A DNA stretch of 64,000 nucleotides, taken from contig JAJKFJ010021974.1 of NCBI GenBank assembly GCA_027382625.1, positions 1 through 64,000 of the forward strand, written 5' to 3'. Shown here piece by piece: positions 1-9,985 of the stretch; within the stretch, counting starts at the first letter, position 1; every line of letters begins with the position of its first letter. The notes beneath the pieces were generated by a model. The model did no database searches and had not been told where the DNA came from. It saw only the letters and a program-made list of their open reading frames with translations. Source of the DNA: Tetmemena sp. SeJ-2015. Lineage: Eukaryota > Ciliophora > Spirotrichea > Sporadotrichida > Oxytrichidae. Made by a program: the position numbers and the translations under genes.

Positions 1-321
1 CTACAAATATTGAGTATCAAAGTCTTCATCAAAATTCATTGCTATGTTGCTTTGTTAGTTCTAATTGATATTACCAGAAAGATATTTACCACTCACTTGA
101 TCTGTACTGGCATAGTTATTATATTTTTGCTAATTCTAATCTCCGTTCTAAAGTTGCTTCAAAGTGCTTGAGGAATTATCTTCGTATTCATTATAGCCAT
201 TTCTATCAATGTTTTCTTATGTGAAGTGCTTCGTTTCATTATCATTAAGATTTGTTGGGTCTTCTTGTTCAAATTCAAGTTAATTATCGCATTCTTGATG
301 AATGAAATCACTATTTTCCAT
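1..321 (-). CDS. Q/N/D-rich protein, 3' end outside window
   Basis: On the minus strand an ATG at 321 opens a frame that runs to the window edge with no TGA. TAA and TAG occur many times inside it as Gln. The product begins MENSDFIHQECDN and is rich in Asn, Gln, Asp and Glu, with no domain I recognise. The frame is also open upstream of the chosen ATG, so the true start could lie further right. The composition fits the low-complexity proteins common in ciliates. Function unknown. Confidence 0.6.
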
Positions 322-479
322 TAAATTTGTATTAATTTCCAAATCTCTTCTTAATCTAATAAATTAAATGCATTAAAGCCCATTGTGAATAGAATTATGT
401 CATTAAAAATTCAGCCTCTTAACGAGATTATTGTTTGAAGGTAGCTTATAATTTTCAAATGGTTCTTCTTATTATAGAT
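322..479. other. AT-rich intergenic DNA
   Basis: No convincing frame. It separates the leftward gene from the dispersed repeat that follows. Confidence 0.4.
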
Positions 480-870
480 GAAAATTAAATTAAAATCGGT
501 GATTGTTTCAAATAATAAATAGAGAGTTGCAACTTCTGGGCAGTTGAAATCGTAGATTCACTCCCTGATTTGCCTCTTGTTCGATAGCTCATTAAAAATT
601 AATATGATTTAATTTTAATAATCGCTTCAGGAACGAGATATGTTCCTAACATTCAAGTTCTTCCTCCATTTAATTATTATCAGAACTTATGAGCTCTGTA
701 TTGAGCGCTCCCATACAAAAATTGTAAGGATAGAAAGTTCTTAGAATTGCATGCTGAATCGGATGGTCTAATAATTATTGAAATTGGACACACTTTAACA
801 GTCCCGATTTTATTCCATTTTAATTTAATATCTAATTTATTTCTCATTTTAATAAAAACCCAGCTATATT
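480..870 (+). repeat. Dispersed repeat, copy A
   Basis: About 390 bp similar to 50072-50480 in the same orientation. Shared blocks include a stretch near 500 (tttcaaataataaat), one near 570 (gttcgatagct.at.aaaaa) and the best-conserved core near 695-795, with an 8-bp palindrome GAGCGCTC and GTAAGGATA.AAAGTTCTT. The copies differ by many substitutions and small indels. No long frame is visible. A germline-limited repeat or old non-autonomous element is likely. No terminal inverted repeats or target duplication were found by eye. Confidence 0.7.
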
Positions 871-1241
871 AATCAGTATTAATATACAAATGCGATAAAA
901 TTTGAATTAAACGAATTTATCCAGGAGCACATCTCCTATTAAAAAGTTATTCAATAGTTTGGTCTCAGGGATAAAAATAAAATTTTTTTCCAGAAAAAAA
1001 AATTATTGATTTATCTGATGAATAAATTGCAACTTATCTTCTTAAATACTCCAAACATCGATAATGATTATATTTTTGGGTATAAATATATATAGAGGAC
1101 CTTTATAATTTAAAAACTATCTCTTGAAGGTGAGTGTGATTAATTAATATATTAGACGAGGCTCATTATACTTATGAGCGTAGACTTTTCATATCGACCA
1201 TATAGCCTTAATATATTAAATTTGCGAGGATCCTGCTTCTA
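871..1241. other. AT-rich non-coding DNA
   Basis: Between the repeat and the HMG-box gene. I see no coding pattern; it probably includes the upstream region of that gene. Confidence 0.4.
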
Positions 1242-4200
1242 ATGGAAAACTCAAATCAATTACTAGAATCTCAAGAAAGTAGAGCAACTTAACAAAACCA
1301 TAAAATTCCTGAGCACTCCAAATTCATACTACAAAATTTTTTTTATCACAAACTAGATTTAAATTCTCGTTTAGAGCGTTGCCCCTGATGAGCTCTGAAA
1401 AGCAAGTTGAGAATTGTGAGGTAGAGGAGCATTAAAGCGCAAAGCAGGTGAACGAGGATGCGAACCATATTATTCAAAACAGAAGTAAATTTCAACTTTT
1501 CCATTTAAAAAATAGGACTCCTTGCAGAGCGTATCTTTGCACAAGGCAACCCCTTTGCAGCAGCCTCTTCTAACAGGAAGATTAGTGCATACAATCAATA
1601 AAATTAAACTGCTAACTTAATTATGAAGCAATCACAAAGAGAGCGTATCAGGGAGCGTGAGCTAGCAATCTAATATATAGTAAGATTAATTGTAATCAGA
1701 TTCAGAGCAATTATTCACCAAGAGAAAAGTAAGTAAAGTGTTATCGTAAAAAGTTATCATGCTCCTCGACATAACTAACATCCTATCAGAGTTAATTTAT
1801 TTTTATTAAGTATTTGAATCCCTGTAACTTAGGACAACGAAAGTAGATCTGAGGACATGAACGATGGTGAATCCATAGCCAGCAAGCACTCAGTAAGCAT
1901 GGGCAGCGATGGGGAAGACGAATCTCCATTTATCGATTATATGCAAATAAGCAAAGAGGCAAAAGACATCAGGAAGTGCAGGCCAATCTAATTTTCAACA
2001 AAAAATTATAATGCATTTATATCAATTAGCTTTATTCAACTCTTAATTTTCTGACTTTGTTGCCTCAGCATAGGCCAAAATGGCTCAAACAAAAGAAGTT
2101 CAAGGAGAAAAGCCCGAGTTTTCTTAGCCGATAGCAAAGCATCCTAAGGACTCGCCTTTTGTGGACTTCAAGAGACTGATAGGACACCCTTCCTCGGGGA
2201 CTGAGAGGAAGTCTTCCTCGTCCATAGAAGACGTTCGCTCAGAAACTCCAATTTCTTCCGCTGCTATTTTTATGGATTAATATATAAATAAAAAAGCTGG
2301 AAGGGGCAGTAATGTCCAGGTTACAAAGCCTGAAAGCGGAGATGTTGGTAATTCATCTAACTCCGCCTAAACTAGGGCTGAGATTTAGCGGATAATTTTA
2401 ATATAAGGAATTAGTTTTATTGATGGATAGTTTCATTTGAGATAGGCTTTGAGCATACTATAGCTCTTTTGTTAATAAATTTAAGCTCTATTTTAATTTG
2501 CAGAGCTTTATTCTGTTCTATATTTGACATAATTATAAGGCTAAATTTTTTGTACCCTATTTTTAAGATTAAAAGTGCTTATAAGAATATTTTTTTTTGT
2601 CAAATAATGATAAAGAAATCTGACCATTCTTTAATAAACATTTCTTGTTTGCTAATTCAAAATTTTTATATAATTAGATAAAATAAGTTTTGCAAACCTG
2701 GAGCCTGTTATATAAATACATTATAGCTATTAGATTTGAGCTATATTCTAAATACTGCAGTAAACGACTCCAATAGAGATTTTGCCAGCAGTCTCTAAAA
2801 TCCTACTAACCAGTCATAGGACCATTTAATTACATATTAAGGACAACGCATAGGTAGAAGAGGGTGCGGATTAAAAACACGAATAAGCGGTGCCAGAATA
2901 AAATGAGTAGCTTCCAATCAAAACTGACGAAGACAAAATTCAAAGGATAATGTCAGATGAATTTGACAAATTTATTCAAATTAAGAAATCATTAAATATT
3001 GCTTCAATATAATAATCTTGAATTATCTTTTCAAAAAAGCATAAGAGAAAATGATAAATATCTATAGCTCTTTATTGTGAATAAAACTTAGCTTTATTTG
3101 CGAAAAAAGACATATTTAGAAAAGCAAAAAATATTTTCCCCTATTAGTTTTAACCTATTTATATTTAAAATTTAGAGAGTAAAACTAATTGGCGTCCTAC
3201 CAAAAGGCCCTTAATTTATTTTCCCTAAGCGTCCTCTGTCTCCATACATATTCTTTAGTCAGGAGAAGAGAAAAGAGCTGAAAAGGGAACATCCAGATTG
3301 GAATTCCCATTAAATCATGAAATAGGTGAGCATACTTTGGTAAAAAATGTCAGCTGATTAAAAACGTGATTTTCAAGAATAATCTAAAGTGGACAGAGAC
3401 AGGTAAACTCAAAATTAAAAAGTCAATTTTTAATTAAACACCAAATGAGTTTTCGAGAAAGAAAGAGTGGAATATGTCACGAAGAAGGAGGTCGATGGGA
3501 TAGATGTGAATCTACCCTCAGTTCTTGAAACTGTGAAGCAGAGGTCAAAGTTAGTAAAAGAACAATAGGAAAAGAAGCAAAAATATGAGGAGTATATGGC
3601 TGCTTTAGTCCCAGCCAAGAGGAAAAGAAGAGGAGATATAAATGCAATGTATTATTATACTTCATGACTTTTTTAAGACAGAATAATCTTTCTAAGTTAG
3701 AAGAGGAGCTCTATAGTGATGGAGAGGAGGAAGAAGAAAATAACAATGATACAATGAGACTTGAAGCCTAGACACAGCAATCCAAGATTCCACAAGCTAG
3801 CAACATTCATGACATCCTGCCAATTATAGACTCTCAGAGGTAAGCGAATTTACAACAAAACTAGCATTAATCTGCCGACGATAATAAGTCCCCGAAAACT
3901 TAGAAAATGGAATTTCACTAGAATTCTTAAATTCAAAATTTGCCAAGCATAAGATAGATTCCAACCAGGAATGTTAGAATAGAAGAGGAGATAAAGATTA
4001 ATAAGTAAATGAGTAGTGGAGGAGAGAAATCTCCTCACAATCAGAGAACTATGTAACTTTAGAAGACTGAGATACAGATTGAAAGAGAGAGGCTGGTTGA
4101 AAGGATAACTTCAGACATTAGTATTCACAAATAAAGTGAGTAGTCAACTGGAAGATTTTAGAGCAGAACTGGGAGCAGTATCACACAAATAACAACTATT

Positions 4201-4593
4201 ATAAAACAAGCATAGGAAGTGCAGCCAAAAGCGCAAGATTTATTATTAACTTAACCAAGAGTTCAAGCGTTCAACAGTATTTAACTTCAAAGATAGAGAT
4301 TAGCATAGAAATAAGACAAAGGAGGGGACTATTTTCCACTTTATATTTATATAAGGCATATAAATTTTGTATATATAAAAATATGGTACAAATTTTATGC
4401 TTTAATCCTAAATTTGATATGTGAAGTGAAGAAAAGGGTATAAATTTTCACATTCAAAGTTAAATTCTTTGGGCTTTTCAATAAATTTTTTTGTGATCTA
4501 AATTAGTAATATTAAAATTTTAAATCAAAATTATTAGATAAAAGATTCTCAAAATAGATCCTCTAAAATAAGACTATAACAGATCATCTGTGA
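1242..4593 (+). CDS. HMG-box protein, interrupted by IESs
   Basis: ATG at 1242 (MENSNQLLESQES). The frame is carried by several segments that must be joined by removing IESs (1987-2078, 2107-2150 and one near 3199-3235). An HMG box is clear at about 3190-3411: RPLSPYIFFSQEKR, then HPDWNSHQIMKQ and LWQKMSADQKRDFQEQS. HMG boxes bend DNA, and such proteins act in chromatin or transcription in the nucleus. The part before the box is acidic and Ser-rich. The part after it is Lys/Glu-rich coiled-coil sequence with a basic patch (AKRKRRGD), then a long Gln-rich tail. The first in-frame TGA of the tail is at 4591-4593; coding is less sure after about 4350. Other IESs are certainly present and not all placed. 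The next gene could be part of the same transcript. Confidence 0.75.
1987..2078 (+). other. IES in HMG-box gene (pointer AGGCCAA)
   Basis: AGGCCAA occurs at 1980-1986 and 2072-2078. Deleting one copy and the intervening DNA (92 bp) joins DIRKC to RPKWLKQKKF in frame. Confidence 0.75.
2107..2150 (+). other. IES in HMG-box gene (pointer AAGGA)
   Basis: AAGGA at 2102-2106 and 2146-2150. Removal of 44 bp shifts the frame and gives KKFKDSPFVDFKRLIGHP, joining two segments that each look coding in different frames. Confidence 0.75.
3199..3235 (+). other. IES inside the HMG box, ambiguous pointer
   Basis: Two solutions restore the HMG box. One uses a 7-bp pointer GCGTCCT (3192-3198 and 3229-3235; TNWRPLSPYIFF). 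The other uses a 2-bp pointer CC (3208-3209 and 3233-3234, removing 3210-3234; RPTKRPLSPYIFF). The second matches the HMG consensus K-R-P-L-S better; the first has the better pointer. Confidence 0.6.
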
Positions 4594-6351
4594 ACCTGGC
4601 TTCAGAGTTAAATTAAGTGAGATATCTGTAAACACCCTTAATTAGTAACACATCTCTTCAGCAATTCAACTACACTCCAAGAAACGATGCACATATAACT
4701 GCAGCATAAATTCATCAAGCTGCTCTTCAAAGATAAGGACCACCTTCACTTATATTCTTTTTACACCTTCCCCTCGAAGATAAACCAATCTTAATAGCAA
4801 TACAAGACTTCCATTCTAAAGTATTGCAGGCTTGAATAGTTCCCACTTGCTCTCGAGCCACAATTTACTATCAAGTCATCAACTGCCAATTCAACCATAC
4901 TTAGGGCTCTAATAGCAAGTAGGTGGTAGCTATTTACAACCACATCCTGCCTTTATTTCCTAAGATTAAATGCTGACATAGAATCAATTGAACTTCTACC
5001 TTCAGCAATAGTAACTTGCTCAGTATTAGATATAGCACGGCCAGCCTTAGCAGATTCAATAAACTACCCATCAAGTTTAAAACTGTATTTTATTAAGCTC
5101 CAATCCAAAATGGGTAGGTTATTATATAATAGCAGCAAAACCTTTAATCCAGCTCAGCATAAGTTATTCCATCTGGGTAAGTTTACATAAGAATTAGCCA
5201 TTTATATGGCAATATAAATGGATATAAGTTCTACAAGCCTCTCAAATTGAAATTCAAACCCCAAAAATTAAGACAATAAACGGCCAGCAGTATATAACTA
5301 CTTTGAGTAATGGTTAGCCAAATGGACAGTAAGTTCCCATTCAAGTCGTTCACGGTCAAGACTACAACTAATTCATACAACAATAGCAACTTACTGCGCA
5401 ACATTAGCAACCAGTCACTATATAAACACACTTAACAGCTAATTAAATTGCTGCTTATTATGAAGATCAAATGCCAAAACAGTAGGTATAATAAATAGGC
5501 TAGCTTCAGTCTCAAACTAATTTCACTCCTTTGCATTTAAATTTACTTGTAAGTTTACTTAAGCAATATTATTTGCAATCAACAGCCTAACTTCCAAATG
5601 TTCCTTTCTATGGAGCTTGGGGAGGTCAAACTTCTACAACTACTACTCTGCCATAATTAGCAACCCATATTTACGACAGCAAGGGTTAAGTCCATAACTT
5701 ACGAGGAAGCTCAGCCATTTAGTTAAATGAAGATGAATTCACCGAGTTTTCGAACCTTCATAATATGCTATTTATCCCTCTTGAGTTAATTTTAAAACGA
5801 ACATGTACCTCCAGAGATATCCCAACGGTCAAATTAACAATCTGAGTGGTATCAATCTAAACTTATTATAAGCTTATCAATAAATCATTCGTTTATGAAC
5901 TACACTCACATTCAGCATTAATCGTAGTAACCACCTAACTCTAGTTCTGCCGCCTTATTGCCAACTCACTAGCCTCAAGTTTCGTAAGGACACACTGGCC
6001 ATCACCCTCACTATTAAATCAGCTCGGGTCAGTTTAACTTGCTAAATGGAGCAGGCAGCTAGTCAAATATACACCTGATGAGCTCATTAGGAGTTCAGTA
6101 GGGATTTTACCCTCCATACATGATTCAGAGCGTAAGTGTACTTATTGTAGAGTAATTTTTTTCTATAGCTTGAGCAGCAGAAAATTAAGAGCAATGAAGA
6201 ACATGAAGAAAGTGGGTAGATAGAGTCTCATAATGATGAAGAGCTGCTTGCTTTAGGAAAAGCAGCTCTTAGACTTTATAGCTCTAACCAGCAATAGTCG
6301 AATGTCACTCACATCAACTAGGCAGCTTTATAAAACGGAGTTCAAATGTGA
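4594..6351 (+). CDS. Gln-rich protein of unknown function, interrupted by IESs
   Basis: The product is dominated by Gln, Asn, Ser, Pro and Thr, with TAA/TAG supplying most of the Gln. It reads from DYNRSSVNLASELNQ near 4575, through NGQQYITTLSNGQPNGQQ near 5280 and INNLSGINLNYTHIQHQSQQ near 5850, to a TGA at 6349-6351 after NQAALQNGVQM. IESs at 4748-4770, 5756-5802 and 5864-5901 restore the frame. A GT-AG intron is likely near 6131-6169. No ATG is convincing at the 5' side and the frame is open into the HMG-box gene, so the two may be one gene or the first exon may lie elsewhere. No domain recognised. Confidence 0.65.
4748..4770 (+). other. 23-bp IES (pointer CACCTTC)
   Basis: CACCTTC at 4741-4747 and 4764-4770. 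Removal gives QRQGPPSPRRQTNLNSNTR from two different frames. This is among the shortest IESs seen here. Confidence 0.8.
5756..5802 (+). other. IES (pointer CGAAC)
   Basis: CGAAC at 5751-5755 and 5798-5802. Removal of 47 bp gives DEFTEFSNMYLQRYPNGQ. Confidence 0.8.
5864..5901 (+). other. IES (pointer AACT)
   Basis: AACT at 5860-5863 and 5898-5901. Removal of 38 bp gives LSGINLNYTHIQHQSQQ and bypasses a TGA. Confidence 0.7.
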
Positions 6352-6496
6352 ACAAGATATGCCAGCAAAGATATTTCAAATTAGTTCAATAAATGCATTC
6401 ATTCTTTTCTTAAGCATGATAATAGTTAGTATTTTGATTTAAAGGACTATAATTTTCTCTCCAAATAAAATTAATAAATTGAAAGCTTGCAAACTT

Positions 6497-8341
6497 ATGG
6501 AGGATTCGTAGGACCTGAGTCTTGAGCACGAAGTAGCACCAAAATCTTCAAATCAGTAATACGCTAAACTCTCAGATGATTTTGAAGAGACTGAGAACTA
6601 AAACCAAGCAGATTTTTTATCTTTATAATTTGCATTCTTATTCTTACAGATATCACTTACTCTGATTAATTATTAAAAGCAATTCCTTTTTAATGTTGTA
6701 GAGTATTTATGAGTTGATTAAGCAGCAGCAGGGATTGAGTTTAAGAATCAGAGTGAGATAAATAACTTCTTAAATGACTAACTGGCTGAAAACTTTCGGC
6801 TGAGTTCGACTTCCTAGAGACCCAAAGAAAAATTAGACAACCCCTACACTCAAAGGAACAGCAGCCAGAGCAATTCAAAAAAGAAGCAAAGATTGAATGC
6901 TAATAACATCGTAGTCAGTATGAACTCGCAATCAAGTTATAAATTTATAGATGGAGATTCGAATTAAATTTAAGTGATGGAGAGGAAGAAAATTAAAACC
7001 AAATCAATGGAATTGGAAATCAAGATATCAAACAAGACTTAAATAAGAGAAACTAAAGCAAGGAGAGAAGTGAATCTATTCCCAAAAACGCATTGGAGAG
7101 CCCTCCAAACAAGAACAAGAATATCAAAAATTCAAACAACATCTTATACAATCTAAAAAATATTTGAATATCAATTATCTTTGGTAAGGCAATCATTTAT
7201 GGTGATGAAAGGATCTATAATTTTTACGTAAAGGCTCGAAGTGGGCAAAGAGATTCAGTGAAATCAGGCGACAAGCAAAGTAGATTTGATTAATTAATTA
7301 TTAGATTAGGAGGGAAGTAAGTTTCTATCTAAGAGGAGAAGGAGGCTTAGAGATCGAAAGGAGAGAAAAAAGAAAGAGAGTTCGAAAATAAATGCTTGAG
7401 ACTTATAAAAATAAGAGAGTGGGAGCAGTTGTATGATCTAGCCAATGACCATATAGAGGAAACTTCTTATAATTCTTTAATGATATAATTCTTTATGAAA
7501 GCTAAGGTCTGTCTTTCAAAGGATTTTTCTACCTGGGTGTGAGCTTTTACAAATTGGAGGAATATGATAACGCTATCAGAGCTTTTTAAAAGGCTGAGGA
7601 GTCTAATTCTGACGATCCTCAGTTGCAGTACAACTTAGGGCTAACTTACTTTAAAGTAGAATAGTATAATTAAGCAGTTGATCACTTAAAAAAGTGCACA
7701 AAGCTGGATGTGCACCATGTTCATGCTAAATCAGTGTAAATAGTTCTTGATAAATAAATTAGTATGCTTACAACAATCTAGCATACATGTTCAACATGCA
7801 TCAATTCTATTCATCATAGTTTAATTAAGTTTACTTGTTTTCTACTCTGAAACCATATAGGTGTGTGGATAAGCAAAGATGCACAACCCAAAGACTCACA
7901 CCTGCCACCGTCACTTTTCGTTTGCTCTCTTCAAGAAGGGTGAGTATGCTAAGGCAATCAAGAAAATAAAGAAAGGAGTTGAAAAGCAGCCTAAAGAGCC
8001 AGAGAACTGGATTATATGGGGACTAATTTTGAGAACTGTGGGTAACTACATAAGTGCAAGGCATAAATTTAGAAAGGCGCTCAAAATTGATAAAAACAAT
8101 GAAACTGCATAGGAAGAGTTGAAGATGGTAGAAAGAATCATTTAATTACAAGCATTAAATCTTATTTTTTATCATAGAGCTTGATAAGTAAATTCCTCTT
8201 GAATCTGTACCTAGCCTAAGAAGAAACCCTGCTAACTCTAATATTTAGGACAAGAAGAAAGGAATAAGTAAAGACAGTGACTAATAATCAGAGGGAGTGT
8301 TTGCAAGGACTTGCCAAAATAATAGTTGCTTTATTTTTTGA
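6497..8341 (+). CDS. TPR-repeat protein, interrupted by IESs
   Basis: ATG at 6497 (MEDSQDLSLEHEVAPKSS). The N-terminal third is low-complexity, Ser/Asn/Lys-rich. The second half has tetratricopeptide repeats: FYLGVSFYKLEEYDNAIRAF near 7530, LQYNLGLTYFKVEQYNQAV near 7625, AYNNLAYMFNMHQF near 7765, then FALFKKGEYAKAIKKIKKGV near 7920 and a last helix pair ending near 8115. TPRs form helical scaffolds for protein binding. The tail ends at TGA 8339-8341 after CQNNSCFIF. IESs at 6958-6983 and 7728-7768 are firm; at least one more is needed near 7780-7870. The partner and the exact family cannot be named. Confidence 0.75.
6958..6983 (+). other. IES (pointer GATGGAGA)
   Basis: GATGGAGA at 6950-6957 and 6976-6983. 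Removal of 26 bp gives SYKFIDGEEENQNQING across a frameshift. Confidence 0.85.
7728..7768 (+). other. IES inside a TPR (pointer ATGCT)
   Basis: ATGCT at 7723-7727 and 7764-7768. Removal of 41 bp gives KLDVHHVHAYNNLAYMFN, restoring a normal TPR boundary. Confidence 0.85.
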
Positions 8342-8549
8342 GTTCATTACTAGTCATTTTATCTTCCTACTCCTCTAGTGGCAAAATATAATATAAATTT
8401 AGAAATTTAGAAAAAATATAAATAATTTATTTCCTTGAAGATTGAGTGAACTTATTCAACCTAAATATCGGATCTATGATAGAAAATGCTATTAGCAAAT
8501 AAAAATATGCAACTATGTTAAACTCTTTTTATTTCCAGAGTATACCCAA

Positions 8550-8955
8550 TCCAGGGCTTAGGAAAATCCGGGTCCATAAAATTTAAGCAACACTCTGACT
8601 TATTAAGTGGGTAGAGTCTTAGCCGCTCTATCATAAACTGGAGACTAACTTTTGGCAATCAGTACTTTATTGTATTTTTTATGAGATATGAATCATTCTT
8701 CGTTTGAATGAAGAAACCGTACACGGAATCTGTGTTTGACTCGACTCTGCCTTCAAATATACCAGTTCACGCTTACTTTTTATATGTAAGCATTAACTCA
8801 GGTCTGGCTGACAATCAGGCCATCATTAATTTGGTCTTAATTGAACGGCTTTGCAAGTTTGCTAACTAAATGGGCGCAACTATTATCATCAACTCTCTAT
8901 TCTAATTTTATAAGGATAGAAAGTTAATTAAAATGCCTCTCACAACATTCATAGG
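8550..8955 (+). CDS. Unrecognised coding-like segment
   Basis: A frame read with UAR as Gln gives FGNQYFIVFFMRYESFFV, one TGA, then MKKPYTESVFDSTLPSN, HAYFLYVSINSGLADNQ and QMGATIIINSLFQFY. The codon use looks coding, and the single TGA is the kind of break an IES would explain. I do not recognise the family and cannot define the ends. Confidence 0.4.
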
Positions 8956-9730
8956 TAAGTTTCATTAGCAACCAAAAGGCCAAAAGATATTCCTAAAAAG
9001 GGTAGTGTGATGCAATCTTATTACCTCATAATTATTTTTCAAGTTAAAATTATTTATCTTTATTTCTGCAATAAGTGAGAATGAGTAGGGAGAGTAAAGA
9101 TATTCTTATTCAACTCAAGATCCAAATAGATCTATTCCCTAACTGTATCTTAACTTATTAAGTCTTATAACTTTAATTAAGAATAAACTTTGGTTATGAA
9201 ATATAGTAGTATGCCACTTATTTAAGGGCTACCTTTGCGTCAGAAAACTGACTTATTGGTTCTAGAAACGCAAGATACGCCCTGATTACCAAAGCTTTGT
9301 GTGAAATGAATTTTGGGGTGGTGTTACTAAGATCCACATCATCATTATATTCTAATCATATTATTCTCTATCTAAGGAGAAAGATTAATAAGGGATACTA
9401 TTATCTTCTTTTTACCAGTCCTTTTCTTACTTTCTCACTCATTTTTGTAGGCTTATTCTAGCTTCTCTCATACTTAAAATTATTTCTAAAAATTATGATA
9501 ATTCTTAATTTATAATTTAAATATCTTAGATAATATCTGCTCTATTTCACAACGCATTAACGGAATCACAAATCTTAATTAAATAATTTATCAAATATGT
9601 TAATATTAATTTAAGCAAGCAAATACTCTAAAGGACAATATTTTAACCAATATTTTTCTCATATGAATTATATATTTAAATGATTTTAGCAATCGAATTA
9701 TTGGTGAATTATTTTTTGTGGTGGTAATTC
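8956..9730. other. AT-rich DNA, no firm gene
   Basis: No segment here reads convincingly. The area near 9205-9300 is less AT-rich and could hold a small segment of the following Rab-like gene, but no GTPase motif was seen. Confidence 0.3.
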
Positions 9731-9922
9731 ATGCAAAGGCATAACATGAGTCACTTTATTGAAGTTTCAGCAAGAACAGGCAATGGAATAAAAGAGCTGG
9801 TCGAATTTATCGCAAGGACAATTTTCTATAAAAATAAGGAATGCCTCTCTGAGTACAAAGAATCTGACACGCCAGCTAATTTTCGTATGGAGTGGGAACA
9901 GATAGAAAAATTTCTCACATGA
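9731..9922 (+). CDS. Rab-like small GTPase, C-terminal segment only
   Basis: The frame reads MSHFIEVSARTGNGIKELVE and then FIARTIFYKNKE, which matches the G5 region (E-x-SA-x-x-G-x-x-I) and last helix of a Rab/Ras GTPase. Motifs G1 to G4, expected about 300-400 bp upstream, were not found in the preceding kilobase on either strand. The segment ends with EWEQIEKFLT and TGA 9920-9922, without a C-terminal prenylation Cys. The same frame stays open past the TGA into the next gene, so the TGA may lie in an IES. An isolated macronuclear-destined segment of a scrambled gene is one explanation. Confidence 0.55.
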   Translation: MQRHNMSHFIEVSARTGNGIKELVEFIARTIFYKNKECLSEYKESDTPANFRMEWEQIEKFLT

Positions 9923-9985
9923 ATGGTGGCCAACCAATCACTGTAATCTCAAGATATCAATTTTAATTTAAGCTCTTTAATTTAA

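Noticed and set aside
2469..2681. Short Met-initiated open frames read with the standard code across the window
   Set aside because: Most are AT-rich, hydrophobic and end at TAA or TAG, which are sense codons here; they lie in IESs, introns or spacers.
8554..8580. A P-loop (GLGKSGS) as the missing G1 motif of the Rab-like segment
   Set aside because: The spacing and flanking residues do not match Rab G1, and the frame that follows contains no G2-G4 motifs.
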